64,000 nt of DNA from positions 5,778,501 through 5,842,500 of the forward strand of contig NZ_JACHMB010000001.1 of the NCBI RefSeq assembly GCF_014204795.1, written 5' to 3'. This DNA comes from Nonomuraea jabiensis (lineage in GTDB: Bacteria > Actinomycetota > Actinomycetes > Streptosporangiales > Streptosporangiaceae). Both the position numbers and the translations under genes were made by a program. Below the pieces are notes generated by a model. It saw only the letters and a program-made list of their open reading frames with translations. It did not search any database and was not told where the DNA came from. Below are positions 33,730 through 43,393 of this stretch, piece after piece; position 1 is the stretch's first letter; each line of letters starts with the position of its first letter.

Positions 33730-35730
33730 CTAGCCGCCGACGTGGATGCCGGGCCGCGCGGCGGGGTCGGGCTCGCTCTTGCGCAGGATCTCGCGTACGA
33801 CCGGCGCCGTGTCGCCGCGGCCGAGGATGAGATAGCGGAACAGGTGCACCAGCGGCGAGCCCTCCGCCCACGCGAAGTAGCAGTGCGGCCGCACGCCGCC
33901 GGCGTCGCGGAGCGCGAGCAGGATGGCGGCGATGGCGTTGGGCGCGGCCGGGCTCTCCGCGCGCAGGACGCGGTACTTGTCCACCTCCACCCCGCGCACG
34001 TGGAGCGCGCCGCTGAAGTCGGACGGGTCGATGACGTCGACCTCCAGGAACAGGATGTCCGCCCGGCCCGGGACCGGGTTGACCCCGCGCTGCTCGACCT
34101 CCTTGTCGGCGTACTCGGCCGCGTCACCCGCCTGGCGGCGGTTGGCGATGATGTTGAGCGCGCCGTCGTAGTCGAGCGAGTCGGCGATGAACCGCCGCGC
34201 CGCCTCGTCGAACTCGATCCGGTCGGCCCGCAGCTCGGTCGTCCGCGAGACGCGCGAGATCAGCGAGATGGCGACGATGCCCAGGATGAACAGCGCGGAG
34301 ATGGCGATGCCGTCGGGCTTCTCCCGGATGTTCTCCACCAGCGCGTACACCAGCACCAGGGTGAGCACCGTGAAGCCGGCCGTGGCGGCCCGCTGGCGGC
34401 GGCGGACGGCCGAGATCGTCACCGCGACCGCGCCGGAGACCATCATGGCCAGGATGCCCGTGGCGTACGCGCCGGCCTGGGCGTCCACGTCGGCGTCGAA
34501 CGCGATGGTGAGCACCACGCAGATGCCCGTGTAGACCAGCACCACGGGCCGCACGGCGCGGCCCCAGTCGGGCGCCATGCCGTAGGAAGGCAGGTAGCGC
34601 GGCACGATGTTGATCAGGCCGGCCATCGCCGAGGCCCCGGCGAACCACAGGATGAGGATCGTGCTGATGTCGTAGACCGTGCCGAACACCTCGCCGAGCC
34701 GCTCGTGCGCCAGATAGGCCAGCGCCCTGCCGTTGGCCTCGCCGCCGGGCCGGAACTCCTCGGCCGGGATGAGCACCGTGGTCACGAAGCTGGTCGCGAT
34801 CAGGTAGACGCTCATGATGAGCGCGGCGCAGGTGAGCAGCTTGCGCGTGTTGGCGACGCGGGACTCCAGCTGCTCCTCGGCGGTCTTGCCGGCGGCGGCC
34901 ACCAGCGGCATCATGCTGACGCCCGTCTCGAACCCCGAAAGGCCCAGCACGAGCAGCGGGAAGGCGAGCACGGCAGGTCCGATGAGGCCGCCGAAGCCGC
35001 CCGTGCCGCCGGCCAGCGCGTCGGTCCAGCGGGAGAGCGCGTCCGGCGAGGTGAAGACGTCGCCCAGGCCGACGGCGACGACGACCGCGTTCAGCACGAG
35101 GAAGATCGCGACCAGCGGGATGGCCACGCCGACCGCCTCGCTGAACCCGAGCAGGAACACCCCGCCCAGCACCAGCAGCAGCACCACGGTCAGCAGGACC
35201 TCGTGGCCGTGCAGGAAGCTCGGGAAGAACGGGTTCTCCACGACGTGCACGGACGCGTCGGCCGCCGACAGCGTGATCGTGATGATCCACGACGTGGCCA
35301 CGAACCCCAGCAGCACCAGCACGAACAGCTTGCCCTGCCAGAACGGCAGCAGCCGCTCCAGCATCGCCACGGAGCCCTGCCCGTTCGGGCTCTCCCGGGC
35401 CACCCGCCGGTACATCGGCAGCATGCCGAGCAGCGTCAGCGCCACGATGAGCAGCGTGGCCAGCGGCGATAAGGCGCCGGCCGCCAGCGCGGCGATGGCG
35501 GGCAGGTAGGCCAGCGTGGAGAAGTAGTCGACGCCGGTCAGGCACATGACCTTCCACCACGCCTGCGGCTCGGCGTGCGCCTCGCTGGCCTCCGGGCCCG
35601 TCGGCTGCACGCGAAGCTGCAGCAACCAGCGCGCCAGGCCGTTGGACGGGGGCGCTGGAGGGTTCGGGCTTTCGACGACCGCGGGGATCGTACGCCCACC
35701 GGTACCGCTCACCGGATCTTCCTCTCTCAT
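33730..35730 (-). CDS. APC-family amino acid permease with C-terminal cytosolic domain
   Basis: The 666-residue protein has a soluble N-terminal tail (about 60 residues), about twelve membrane helices between residues 60 and 480, and a 170-residue cytosolic C-terminus. The first helix region CLTGVDYFSTLAYLPAIAALAAG is typical of APC transporters, as are the repeated GLSGFETGVSMMPL and SAMAGLINIVPRYL segments. Homologous annotation would be amino acid transporter. The C-terminal domain (DILFLEVDVIDPSDFSGALHV) recurs in such actinobacterial permeases and may be regulatory. It is a stand-alone gene. Confidence 0.82.
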   Translation of the reverse strand: MREEDPVSGTGGRTIPAVVESPNPPAPPSNGLARWLLQLRVQPTGPEASEAHAEPQAWWKVMCLTGVDYFSTLAYLPAIAALAAGALSPLATLLIVALTLLGMLPMYRRVARESPNGQGSVAMLERLLPFWQGKLFVLVLLGFVATSWIITITLSAADASVHVVENPFFPSFLHGHEVLLTVVLLLVLGGVFLLGFSEAVGVAIPLVAIFLVLNAVVVAVGLGDVFTSPDALSRWTDALAGGTGGFGGLIGPAVLAFPLLVLGLSGFETGVSMMPLVAAAGKTAEEQLESRVANTRKLLTCAALIMSVYLIATSFVTTVLIPAEEFRPGGEANGRALAYLAHERLGEVFGTVYDISTILILWFAGASAMAGLINIVPRYLPSYGMAPDWGRAVRPVVLVYTGICVVLTIAFDADVDAQAGAYATGILAMMVSGAVAVTISAVRRRQRAATAGFTVLTLVLVYALVENIREKPDGIAISALFILGIVAISLISRVSRTTELRADRIEFDEAARRFIADSLDYDGALNIIANRRQAGDAAEYADKEVEQRGVNPVPGRADILFLEVDVIDPSDFSGALHVRGVEVDKYRVLRAESPAAPNAIAAILLALRDAGGVRPHCYFAWAEGSPLVHLFRYLILGRGDTAPVVREILRKSEPDPAARPGIHVGG

Positions 35731-35833
35731 CGAGAACGCACCCCACCCTAGGGGGTCCGGCGCGCTGCCACGCGGCTGGTCCGGCGAATCTCCTCACATG
35801 CCCCCGAACACCACATACCTCAAGCGCAGAGGT

Positions 35834-36706
35834 TCAGGCGCCGTCCTTGTCGGAGTCGGCGGAGAAGACGATGACGCCGAGGTAGCCGTCGTCCTCCTGG
35901 GTGATCTTCATGAGCATGCTGTCGTCGTAGATGGTGTCGTCGTCGTTGAACGTGTCGCGCCCCGTGTGCTCGGAGTACGGCGACTTCGCCATGACCGCGC
36001 TGTTGAGCTTCTCGTCGAACATCAGCTGCGTGGTCAGCACGCGCTGGTTGCTGAAGTGGACCATGGCGTGGATGTGGATCGTGCGCCCCCGGTACCAGCC
36101 CGGCCAGATCGTGGTGAACTCCACGATGCCGTCACCGTTGGTGACCTGGGCGCCGCGGAGGTAGCGCTTGTCGTCGGTGGGCGTCAGATCCGCCATGTCG
36201 CCCCCGCCGTTACCGCCCCCGCCACTGGGCCCGCCGCCCGGCGGGGCGCTCGGGGGAGTGCCCCCGCCGGGCGGGTTGCCGCCGCCCCCGCCGGTCGAGG
36301 CCGCCTCGGCCCCCGAGTAGAGCCCGGCCGCGTCGCAGTGCCAGATCTCCACGACCGCGTTGCCCAGCGGCTTGCACGTCTCGCTGTCCTGCACCTTGAT
36401 GGCCACCCGCAGCCGCACGCCCGGCCTGTCCTCGCGGATGTCGCTGCGGATCTTGTCGGCGTCGAAGTAGTACGGGCCCTGCGTCGTGGTGCTGGTCAGC
36501 TTGCAGGTGCCGGCCCCGTCGAACAGCGAGGTGAGGTCCTGGGCCGTGGTGGCGGCCGGCGTCACGCTCGCGCCCGTGGACGTCGTGACGGTCGCCGTGC
36601 CCTCGGCGCTCGAACAGGCCGCCAGCAGGCTGCCGAGCCCGAGCGAGCTGATGCCGGCGAACAGCCGCCGCCGGCTGACGCGCTGACCTTCGTGATCGTG
36701 TCCCAC
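35834..36706 (-). CDS. secreted intradiol-ring-cleavage dioxygenase-like protein, Tat lipoprotein
   Basis: The 290-residue protein starts with a twin-arginine signal (VSRRRLFAGISSLGLGSLLAAC, which also contains a lipobox). It then has an intradiol dioxygenase fold. The Fe(III) ligands of this family are visible: Tyr in CDAAGLYSG, Tyr in WPGWYRGR and two His in TIHIHAMVHF. A Gly/Pro-rich insertion (about residues 135-170) is unusual. The likely chemistry is ring opening of a catechol-type substrate outside the cell, for example from lignin. A paralog lies directly upstream. Substrate unknown. Confidence 0.82.
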   Translation of the reverse strand: MGHDHEGQRVSRRRLFAGISSLGLGSLLAACSSAEGTATVTTSTGASVTPAATTAQDLTSLFDGAGTCKLTSTTTQGPYYFDADKIRSDIREDRPGVRLRVAIKVQDSETCKPLGNAVVEIWHCDAAGLYSGAEAASTGGGGGNPPGGGTPPSAPPGGGPSGGGGNGGGDMADLTPTDDKRYLRGAQVTNGDGIVEFTTIWPGWYRGRTIHIHAMVHFSNQRVLTTQLMFDEKLNSAVMAKSPYSEHTGRDTFNDDDTIYDDSMLMKITQEDDGYLGVIVFSADSDKDGA

Positions 36707-36814
36707 TGTGGTGTCCTTGTCCGGGATGCTCTGGTGTTCCGGACCTCACCGTAGGACGGGACCTCTTGGGGCCTCCTTTACCTCGGATGAAGTTCTCATG
36801 AGTTGGGTACGGCG

Positions 36815-37606
36815 TCAGCCGCCGTCCCGATCGGAGTCGGCGGACAGGATGATCGTGCCCAGGTAGCCGTCGCCGTCCTCGATGACCTGCAGCATCATGC
36901 CGTCCCGGAAGATGTTGTCGGCGCTGTTGAAGGTGTCGCGCCCGGTGTGCGCCGCGTAGGGCGGCGTCGCCAGCACCTTGGCGTTGAGCGCGTCGTCGAA
37001 CATGATCTGCGTGTTCAGCACGCGCCGGTCGCTGAAGTGGACCATGGTGTGGATGTGGACCGTGCGGCCGGGATACCAGCCCGGCCAGATGGTCGTGAAC
37101 TCCACGATGCCGTCGCCGTTGGTGACCTGCGCACCCCGCAGGTAGCGGGAGTCGTCCGAAGGTTTCATGTCGCTCATGAAGGCCACGTCGGTGAAACCGC
37201 CCGGGGGAGGGCCGCTGGCGGCGTCGTCCTTCGACTCCTTCTCCGCCCCCGAGTAGACCCCCGCGGCGTCGCAGTGCCAGATCTCCACGACGGCGTTGCC
37301 CATGGGCGAGCACGTCTCGCTGTCCTGCACCCTGATGCCCATCCGCAGCCGCACGCCCGGCTTGTTCTCGCGGATGTCGCTGCGGATCTTGTCCGCGTCG
37401 AAGTAGTACGGGCCCTGCGTCGCGCTCGGGGTCAGCTTGCACACGCGCGACCCGGCGAGCAGCGAGGCGAGATCGCCGCCCGCCGCCCTCGACGCCGCCC
37501 CGGCGCGGGCGCCGGGCGCCGACAGTACGGCACCGAGCCCGAGCGAGCTGATCCCGGCGATCAGCCGCCGCCGGCTGACCCGCTGACCTTCGTGATCGTG
37601 TCCCAC
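36815..37606 (-). CDS. secreted intradiol-ring-cleavage dioxygenase-like protein, paralog
   Basis: The 263-residue protein opens MGHDHEGQRVSRRRLIAGISSLGLG, the same first 15 residues as its neighbour, with a Tat signal but no lipobox Cys, so it is probably secreted free. Ligands are again Tyr in CDAAGVYSG, Tyr in WPGWYPGR and the HIH pair. The Gly/Pro insertion is shorter. The two genes are a tandem duplication 108 bp apart, in the same direction. Divergence in anchoring and loop length suggests different locations or substrates. Confidence 0.82.
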   Translation of the reverse strand: MGHDHEGQRVSRRRLIAGISSLGLGAVLSAPGARAGAASRAAGGDLASLLAGSRVCKLTPSATQGPYYFDADKIRSDIRENKPGVRLRMGIRVQDSETCSPMGNAVVEIWHCDAAGVYSGAEKESKDDAASGPPPGGFTDVAFMSDMKPSDDSRYLRGAQVTNGDGIVEFTTIWPGWYPGRTVHIHTMVHFSDRRVLNTQIMFDDALNAKVLATPPYAAHTGRDTFNSADNIFRDGMMLQVIEDGDGYLGTIILSADSDRDGG

Positions 37607-37933
37607 TGGAGTTCCTTCTGGCGTTCCTTCTCTCAGACGAACCTCTCACGGGAGGACCGCCTTTCAGCGGAGGCGCGTCCTGCGGCCGATGACATTCCAG
37701 CCGAAACCCTTTTCGGTGATATGAAACTGTAACCAGGCTGCTCGCGAGCTGATCAGCGACCGTCAGGCCGGATAAGCCCAGTGTAAAGGCCATGCACACA
37801 GTTGCAGTGGCCGATTGACAGCCCCTGTCTGGTCGTTCTACTTTCCCGAAAACCTTTTAGGTTCACCGCTTCGATCCCTGTCCGTGATGTTAGCGCTAAC
37901 AAAAACAATCGCTAGGTTGTAAGGGGCGAACAC
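37607..37933. promoter_or_regulatory. 327-bp divergent intergenic region with LacI-type operator
   Basis: No gene is seen here. The region separates the dioxygenase genes from the secreted glycosidases. A palindrome at 37888-37901 and a nearby GTTGTAAGGGG ribosome site belong to the glycosidase operon. Confidence 0.5.
37888..37901. promoter_or_regulatory. perfect LacI-type operator palindrome
   Basis: TGTTAGCGCTAACA is a perfect 14-bp palindrome with the central CG typical of LacI-family operators in actinomycetes. It sits 33 bp before the GH43 start codon, so it likely blocks transcription until a sugar inducer is present. The regulator is not adjacent; the LacI gene at 55010 is one candidate. 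Confidence 0.78.
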
Positions 37934-39322
37934 ATGAGACGACGCTGGGCAGCGGCCCTCACCGCGGCACTCGTGCTCATCCTCGGCACCGCGACGCCCG
38001 CCAACGCGGGCGCGCCGATCACCACCGCGATCTACACGGCCGACCCGGCCGCGCTGGTCGTGGGCGACACCCTGTACCTCTACACCGGCCACGACGAGGC
38101 CCCCGCGGGCGGCACGAACTTCGTCATGCGCGACTGGCACGTCTTCACCTCGACCGACGCCACCAACTTCACCGACCAGGGCGCCAAGCTGTCGATCTCG
38201 AACTTCTCCTGGGCGGGCGCCGACGCCTGGGCGGGCGAGGTCGAGCGCGGCGCCGACGGCAAGTACTACTGGTACGTCCCCGTCAACGGCAACGGCGCCG
38301 GCTGGATGGACATCGGCGTGGCCGTCGGCGACAGCCCGCTCGGCCCGTTCCGCGACGCCAAGGGCGGCCCGCTGATCAGCGACAGCACCCCCAACTCCTC
38401 GCCGCTCAACATCGACCCCACCGTCTTCACCGACGACGACGGCCAGGTCTACATGTACTGGGGCTCCTACTACGGCCTGCGCGCCGCCAAGCTCAACGCC
38501 AACATGACCTCGCTCAACGGCTCGGTCGTCACCCCGAGCGGCGTGTCGAACTTCTGGGAGGCCCCCTGGATGTTCAAGCGCAACGGCGTCTACTACCTCG
38601 CCTACTCGGCCAACGACTCGGCCTGCTCCGCGCCGGGCTACGCCTGCATCAGGTATGCCACCGCCAGCAACCCGCTCGGGCCCTGGACGCACCGCGGCGT
38701 CGTGCTCGACCAGGTCAGCTCCACCACCAACCACCCGGCGATCATCGAGTACAAGGGCCAGTGGTACATGGTCTACCACAACGCCGCCGCCCCGGGCGGA
38801 GGCAACTTCCGCCGCTCGGTGACCATCGACAAGCTCTACTTCAACGCCGACGGCACCATGCAGAAGGTCGTCCAGACCGGCGGCCCCACCACCCCGGGCA
38901 ACCTGGCGGCCAGTGCCACCCCGTACACCTCGTACGTCTCGTCCTGGGAGACGCTCGGGGCGATCAATGACGGCTACACCCCGGCGAACTCGGCCGACCA
39001 CAGCCACGGCGCCTACGGCAACTGGGACCACCAGGGCACCGAGTGGATCGAGTACCGCTGGCCCAGCGCCCAGAACATCTCCAGGATCCAGACCTACTGG
39101 TTCGACGACGACCAGGGCATCGACCTGCCGGCCTCCTGCCAGGTGCAGTACTGGAACGGCAGCGCCTACGTCAACGTGCCGGGCCAGTCGTCCTGCGGCG
39201 TGGCGGGCAACACGTTCAACACCACCACGTTCACCTCGGTCAACACGACCCGGTTGCGGCTGAACATCACCTCCAAGTCCGGCTTCTCGACCGGTGTGCT
39301 CGAATGGAGGGCCTTCTCATGA
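37934..39322 (+). CDS. secreted GH43-family glycosidase with C-terminal carbohydrate-binding-like domain
   Basis: The 462-residue protein has a Sec signal (MRRRWAAALTAALVLILGTA, cleavage after NAG/A region) and a five-bladed GH43 propeller. Expected catalytic acids are the first Asp (TADPAALVVGDTLYLY), the middle Asp (NIDPTVFTDDDG) and the Glu in FWEAPWMF. The C-terminal 140 residues (NLAASATPYTSYVSSWETLG and onward) form a beta-sandwich that recurs almost unchanged at the end of the next protein. GH43 enzymes remove arabinose or xylose from plant polymers. The ATGA overlap couples it to the next gene. Confidence 0.88.
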   Translation: MRRRWAAALTAALVLILGTATPANAGAPITTAIYTADPAALVVGDTLYLYTGHDEAPAGGTNFVMRDWHVFTSTDATNFTDQGAKLSISNFSWAGADAWAGEVERGADGKYYWYVPVNGNGAGWMDIGVAVGDSPLGPFRDAKGGPLISDSTPNSSPLNIDPTVFTDDDGQVYMYWGSYYGLRAAKLNANMTSLNGSVVTPSGVSNFWEAPWMFKRNGVYYLAYSANDSACSAPGYACIRYATASNPLGPWTHRGVVLDQVSSTTNHPAIIEYKGQWYMVYHNAAAPGGGNFRRSVTIDKLYFNADGTMQKVVQTGGPTTPGNLAASATPYTSYVSSWETLGAINDGYTPANSADHSHGAYGNWDHQGTEWIEYRWPSAQNISRIQTYWFDDDQGIDLPASCQVQYWNGSAYVNVPGQSSCGVAGNTFNTTTFTSVNTTRLRLNITSKSGFSTGVLEWRAFS

Positions 39323-42300
39323 GGCGCGCCCTATTAGCCCTGCTGCTCGTGGTCGGGATGCTCGTCGCCGGTGCGCCGGCGTACGCGGACCAGACCATCG
39401 GCTACCCGACCTTCAGCGGCCCGGCCGTCCCCGCCCCGCCGGGGTCGTACACGCCCGGCAACACGATGCAGGCCATCTACGACGCCGAGAGCTCCGGCAC
39501 CGACTTCTGGATGGACCGGCTGCTGGCCCGCTCGGGCAACGACCCGGCCGGCACGTGGCTCATGACGCGCGGCCGGGCGCTGTTCATGAAGACCCACACG
39601 CCCGGCACGCTCGGCTTCGCCGGGCAGGTGGCGTACTGGGAGAGCATCAGCAACAACAACGCCTTCACCGTCGCCGTCACCCCCGGCACGTTCACCGAAC
39701 AGGTGAACTCGCGCTGGCAGGCGCCCAGCTACTGGAAGAGCCGGCACACCAGCGGCTCGATCACGATCGACCAGACGAAGTTCATCACCGACAACAACGT
39801 GGCGGTGGCCAACCTGGCCATCACCAACGGCGGCTCCGCCTCGACGACGCTGCAGTTGCGCGCCACCTCGCCGTACGCCACCACCGGCAGCGGCAGCGAG
39901 CTGACCGGCCAGGTGAACGCCTACAACAACCTCACCACCATCTACCCGAGGCTGACCGGTGACGGGTTCACCGTCTCCAGCGGCGGGCTGAACAGGTCCG
40001 TCACGGTCGCCGCCGGGGCCACGGTGACCGTCAAGGTCGTCATGGGCTTCGTCACCAACGAGATCCCGGCCTCCCGCACCGACTACGACGCCTACGCCGG
40101 CTACACGCCCGCCACCGCGTTCGCCACGCACGTGCGGGCCTACAACAAGTGGTGGGCCGACAACATCCCCTACATCGACGTGCCCGAGCCCGGCATCAAG
40201 AAGAACATCTACTACCGCTGGTGGCTGATGCGCTTCAACCACCTGGACGCGGACATCCCCGGGCAGACCTTCCAGTTCCCCACCTCCGTCGAGGGCGCGC
40301 TGGGCTACAACAACGCGATCGCGCTGACCCAGCCCATGCACATCGACGACCTCAAGTACCTGCGTAACCCGATCTACTCGTACGGCGACTGGCTGAGCGT
40401 CGGGCAGATCTCCAAGAACGGCCGCTTCCTGGACAACCCTGGCGACCCGGAGAACTGGTCGAACAGCTACACGCAGTACATCGCCGAGGCGGCCTGGAAG
40501 AGCTACCAGATCCACGGCGGCCAGCCCGCCATCGCCGCGAACCTGGCCCGCTACGCCGAGCAGGACGTCAAGGGCCAGCTCTCCTACTACGACCACGACA
40601 ACAACAAGCTCATCGAGTACGACTGGGGCGCCCTGACCGGCAACGACGCCGACGCCGTGTCCTTCCACTGGAAGCCGGGCAACATGGACCGCGCCGAGGC
40701 CGCCTACCAGTACAGCGGGGCGCTGGCCGCCGCGCAGGCGTACGACGCGGTCGGCAACACGGCCAAGGCGAACGAGATGCGCACGCTGGCCACGCAGATC
40801 CAGAACGCCATCGTCAACGTGCTGTGGAACCCCAACAGGCAGCTCTTCGAGCACCGGCTGAAGTCCACCAACGAATGGGTGCCGTGGAAGGAGATCAACA
40901 ACTACTACCCGTTCGCCGTGGGTGCCATCCCCAACACCTCCACCTACAAGCAGGCCCTGCGCCTGTTCGACGACCCGGCGCAGTATCCGATCTTCCCCTT
41001 CTACACCGCCAACCAGGCCGACAAGGCGGCCTCGGGCACCGGCAGCAACAACTTCTCCACGATCAACTCCACGGTGCAGTTCCGCCTGCTCTCCTCGGTG
41101 CTGCGGAACTACCCCAACGAGTGGATCGACCCCACCTGGTACAAGAAGCTGCTCTACTGGAACGCCTGGGCGCAGTACATCAACGGCAACACCCAGTGGC
41201 CGGACGCCAACGAGTTCTGGGCCGACTGGAACGGCTCGTCCATCACCTACCGCTCGTGGATCCACCACAACATCCTGGGCAGCAGCAACTGGACCGTGAT
41301 CGAGGACGTCGCCGGCCTGCGGCCGCGCAACGACGCCAAGGTGGAGCTCTCGCCGATCAACATCGGCTGGACCCACTTCACCGTCAACAACCTGCGCTAC
41401 CGCAACGCCGACCTGACCATCGTCTGGGACGACCCCTCCGACGGCGTCGTGCGCTACCCGGGCGTGCCCGAGGGCTACTCGATCTACATCAACGGCAGCC
41501 GGGCGGCCACGGTGTCGTCGCTGGTGCCGTTCACGTGGGACCCGGCCACCGGTGACGTCACCACCAGCGGATCCGTCACCTACCACGTGGCCGTGCCCGG
41601 GCTGCAGGCGCCCGCGCAGGTCACCCAGAACAGCGCCCGCATGGTCGACATGCTGGCCAAGGCCGGCGTCGACCTGACCGCCAACCTCACCAACCTCGCC
41701 GCCGGCGCCACCGCCACGGCCTCCACCACCGCCTCGGGCAGCACCACCGCGGGCGCGGTGGACGGCTTCCCGATCAACGAGCCGTTCTGGGGCGGCACGA
41801 CCGCCGGGCAGGACTGGTACGAGCTGAACTTCGGCTCCGCCAAGACGGTCAACGAGGTGCGGCTCTACTTCAAGGACAGCCGCCCGGCCAGCGCCACCTA
41901 CCGGGCGCCGGCGTCGTACGACATCCAGTACTACAACGGCAGCGCCTGGGTCAGCGTGCCCGGCCAGGCCAAGACGCCGTCCGCGCCGCGGGCCAACTAC
42001 AACGTGGTGCAGTTCACCGCGGTCAGCACGCAGCGCCTGCGGGTCCTGGCCACGGCGGCCTCCGGGGCCAGGACGGGGCTCACCGAGATCAAGGTCTTCA
42101 ACCGGGGCGGCGTGCAGCAGCCGAATCCCACCAACCTGGCGTCGTCGGCCACGCCGTCGGCGTCGAACACCTCGTCGTGGGAGAGCGTGGCCGCGATCAA
42201 CGACGGGATCGACCCGCCGTCGTCCAACGACACCGTCAATCCGCGCTGGGGCTGCTGGCCGGAGACCGGGCAGCAGTGGGTGGACCTGACCTGGGGCTCG

Positions 42301-42558
42301 GCCCAGAACCTGAACCGCGCCGAGGTGTACTTCTTCGACGACGACGAGGGGATCGACATGCCCGCGTCGTGGAAGCTGCAGTACTGGAACGGCAGCGCGT
42401 ACGTGGACGTGCCGGGCGCCTCGGCGTACACGCTGACCAAGAACGCCTACAACAGCGTCACCTTCAACGCCACGAGCACGACCCGCCTGCGGGTGCTGCT
42501 CACCGGCAACGGCAGCAATTCCGTCGGCCTCCTGGAGGTCAAGGCCTACGGTCCGTGA
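39319..42558 (+). CDS. large secreted MGH1-like glycoside hydrolase with discoidin-type domains
   Basis: The 1079-residue protein has a Sec signal (MRRALLALLLVVGMLVAGAP, then AYA/D). An N-terminal beta-domain is followed by an (alpha/alpha)6 catalytic domain (RWWLMRFNHLDADIPGQTF; NMDRAEAAYQYSGA; HHNILGSSNWTVIEDV). Two F5/8-type (discoidin) domains complete it, the last ending LLEVKAYGP. The catalytic part belongs to the MGH1-like clan, so it should cut a glycan, probably an arabinan or galactan side chain given GH43 beside it. The exact family (GH63-related or a newer one) cannot be set. It is the second gene of the LacI-controlled operon and ends at a strong hairpin. Confidence 0.78.
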   Translation: MRRALLALLLVVGMLVAGAPAYADQTIGYPTFSGPAVPAPPGSYTPGNTMQAIYDAESSGTDFWMDRLLARSGNDPAGTWLMTRGRALFMKTHTPGTLGFAGQVAYWESISNNNAFTVAVTPGTFTEQVNSRWQAPSYWKSRHTSGSITIDQTKFITDNNVAVANLAITNGGSASTTLQLRATSPYATTGSGSELTGQVNAYNNLTTIYPRLTGDGFTVSSGGLNRSVTVAAGATVTVKVVMGFVTNEIPASRTDYDAYAGYTPATAFATHVRAYNKWWADNIPYIDVPEPGIKKNIYYRWWLMRFNHLDADIPGQTFQFPTSVEGALGYNNAIALTQPMHIDDLKYLRNPIYSYGDWLSVGQISKNGRFLDNPGDPENWSNSYTQYIAEAAWKSYQIHGGQPAIAANLARYAEQDVKGQLSYYDHDNNKLIEYDWGALTGNDADAVSFHWKPGNMDRAEAAYQYSGALAAAQAYDAVGNTAKANEMRTLATQIQNAIVNVLWNPNRQLFEHRLKSTNEWVPWKEINNYYPFAVGAIPNTSTYKQALRLFDDPAQYPIFPFYTANQADKAASGTGSNNFSTINSTVQFRLLSSVLRNYPNEWIDPTWYKKLLYWNAWAQYINGNTQWPDANEFWADWNGSSITYRSWIHHNILGSSNWTVIEDVAGLRPRNDAKVELSPINIGWTHFTVNNLRYRNADLTIVWDDPSDGVVRYPGVPEGYSIYINGSRAATVSSLVPFTWDPATGDVTTSGSVTYHVAVPGLQAPAQVTQNSARMVDMLAKAGVDLTANLTNLAAGATATASTTASGSTTAGAVDGFPINEPFWGGTTAGQDWYELNFGSAKTVNEVRLYFKDSRPASATYRAPASYDIQYYNGSAWVSVPGQAKTPSAPRANYNVVQFTAVSTQRLRVLATAASGARTGLTEIKVFNRGGVQQPNPTNLASSATPSASNTSSWESVAAINDGIDPPSSNDTVNPRWGCWPETGQQWVDLTWGSAQNLNRAEVYFFDDDEGIDMPASWKLQYWNGSAYVDVPGASAYTLTKNAYNSVTFNATSTTRLRVLLTGNGSNSVGLLEVKAYGP

Positions 42559-42565
42559 CACCACG

Positions 42566-42593
42566 GTGGGGGCGCGCCGCTGCGCGCCCCCAC
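42566..42593. terminator. 12-bp GC hairpin between convergent genes
   Basis: GTGGGGGCGCGC (42566-42577) pairs perfectly with GCGCGCCCCCAC (42582-42593) around a CGCT loop. It serves the glycosidase operon and the convergent oxidoreductase gene. Confidence 0.8.
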
Positions 42594-42603
42594 CCCCGCC
42601 CCG

Positions 42604-43326
42604 TCAGCGTTGCCTGGCGGGGCGGATGATCATCTCGTTCACGTCCACCTCCGGCGGCCGGCCGATCGCGTACGCGATGGCGTCGGCGATGGCCTCCGGC
42701 GGGATCGAATCCGCCCGGTACGCGCGCATCGCCTCCTGCGCGCCCGGCTCGGTGATCGTGTCGGCCAGCTCCGACTCCACGACGCCCGGGGAGATCGTGG
42801 TGACGCGGATGCTCGGGTCGAGCTCCAGGCGCAGCCCCTCGGTGATCGCCCAGGCGGCGTACTTGGTGGCACAGTAGACCGCGGCCGTCGGCACCACCCC
42901 GTGCGCGCCGATCGAGGCCACGGTGACGAAGTGGCCGCCGCCCTGCCGCTGGAAGTGGGGCAGCGCCGCGGCGATGCCGTGCAGCAGGCCGCGCACGTTC
43001 ACGTCGATCATCCGCTCCCACTCGTCCACCAGCAGCGAGTCCAGCCGGGACAGCGGCATCACGCCCGCGTTGTTGACGATCACGTCCACCCGGCCGTGCC
43101 GCTCCGCGGCCGTGTCGGCGAACCTCGTGACGTCCGCGCGGTCCGTCACGTCGAGGGGGTGCACCTCCACGCTGCCGCCCTTGTTCCTGATGCTTTCGGC
43201 GACGGCGGCCAGCCGGTCCTCGCGGCGGGCGCCGATGACCAGGTGGTGGCCCTCGCGGGCGAGGCGCACCGCGGTGGCCTGCCCGATGCCGCTGCTGGCG
43301 CCGGTGACCAGGACGATCTTCTTCAT
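42604..43326 (-). CDS. short-chain dehydrogenase/reductase
   Basis: The 240-residue classical SDR has the cofactor motif TGASSGIGQATA, an NNAGVM structural motif, active-site Ser in VASIGAHG and the YCATK tetrad. The Arg in GARREDR just after the second strand suggests NADP(H) use. The ATG at 43326 (GGAG eight bases upstream) is preferred over an earlier Met. It lies between the plant-polymer genes and a divergent-style regulator, and its substrate is not visible. The regulator immediately upstream may control it. Confidence 0.88.
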   Translation of the reverse strand: MKKIVLVTGASSGIGQATAVRLAREGHHLVIGARREDRLAAVAESIRNKGGSVEVHPLDVTDRADVTRFADTAAERHGRVDVIVNNAGVMPLSRLDSLLVDEWERMIDVNVRGLLHGIAAALPHFQRQGGGHFVTVASIGAHGVVPTAAVYCATKYAAWAITEGLRLELDPSIRVTTISPGVVESELADTITEPGAQEAMRAYRADSIPPEAIADAIAYAIGRPPEVDVNEMIIRPARQR

Positions 43327-43393
43327 AGGTGTCTCCAGGTAGATGGGCATGGCGAAATGGCGCCCCGGCGGGGCGCGGTCAGTGAAGGGTCGT

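Noticed and set aside
37888..37901. Terminator hairpin
   Set aside because: The palindrome is short, lies directly before a start codon and has the central CG of LacI operators, so operator is the better reading.
39334..42564. 1076-residue antisense frame over the large glycosidase
   Set aside because: No signal peptide, domain or ribosome site. The plus strand has a signal peptide and discoidin domains.
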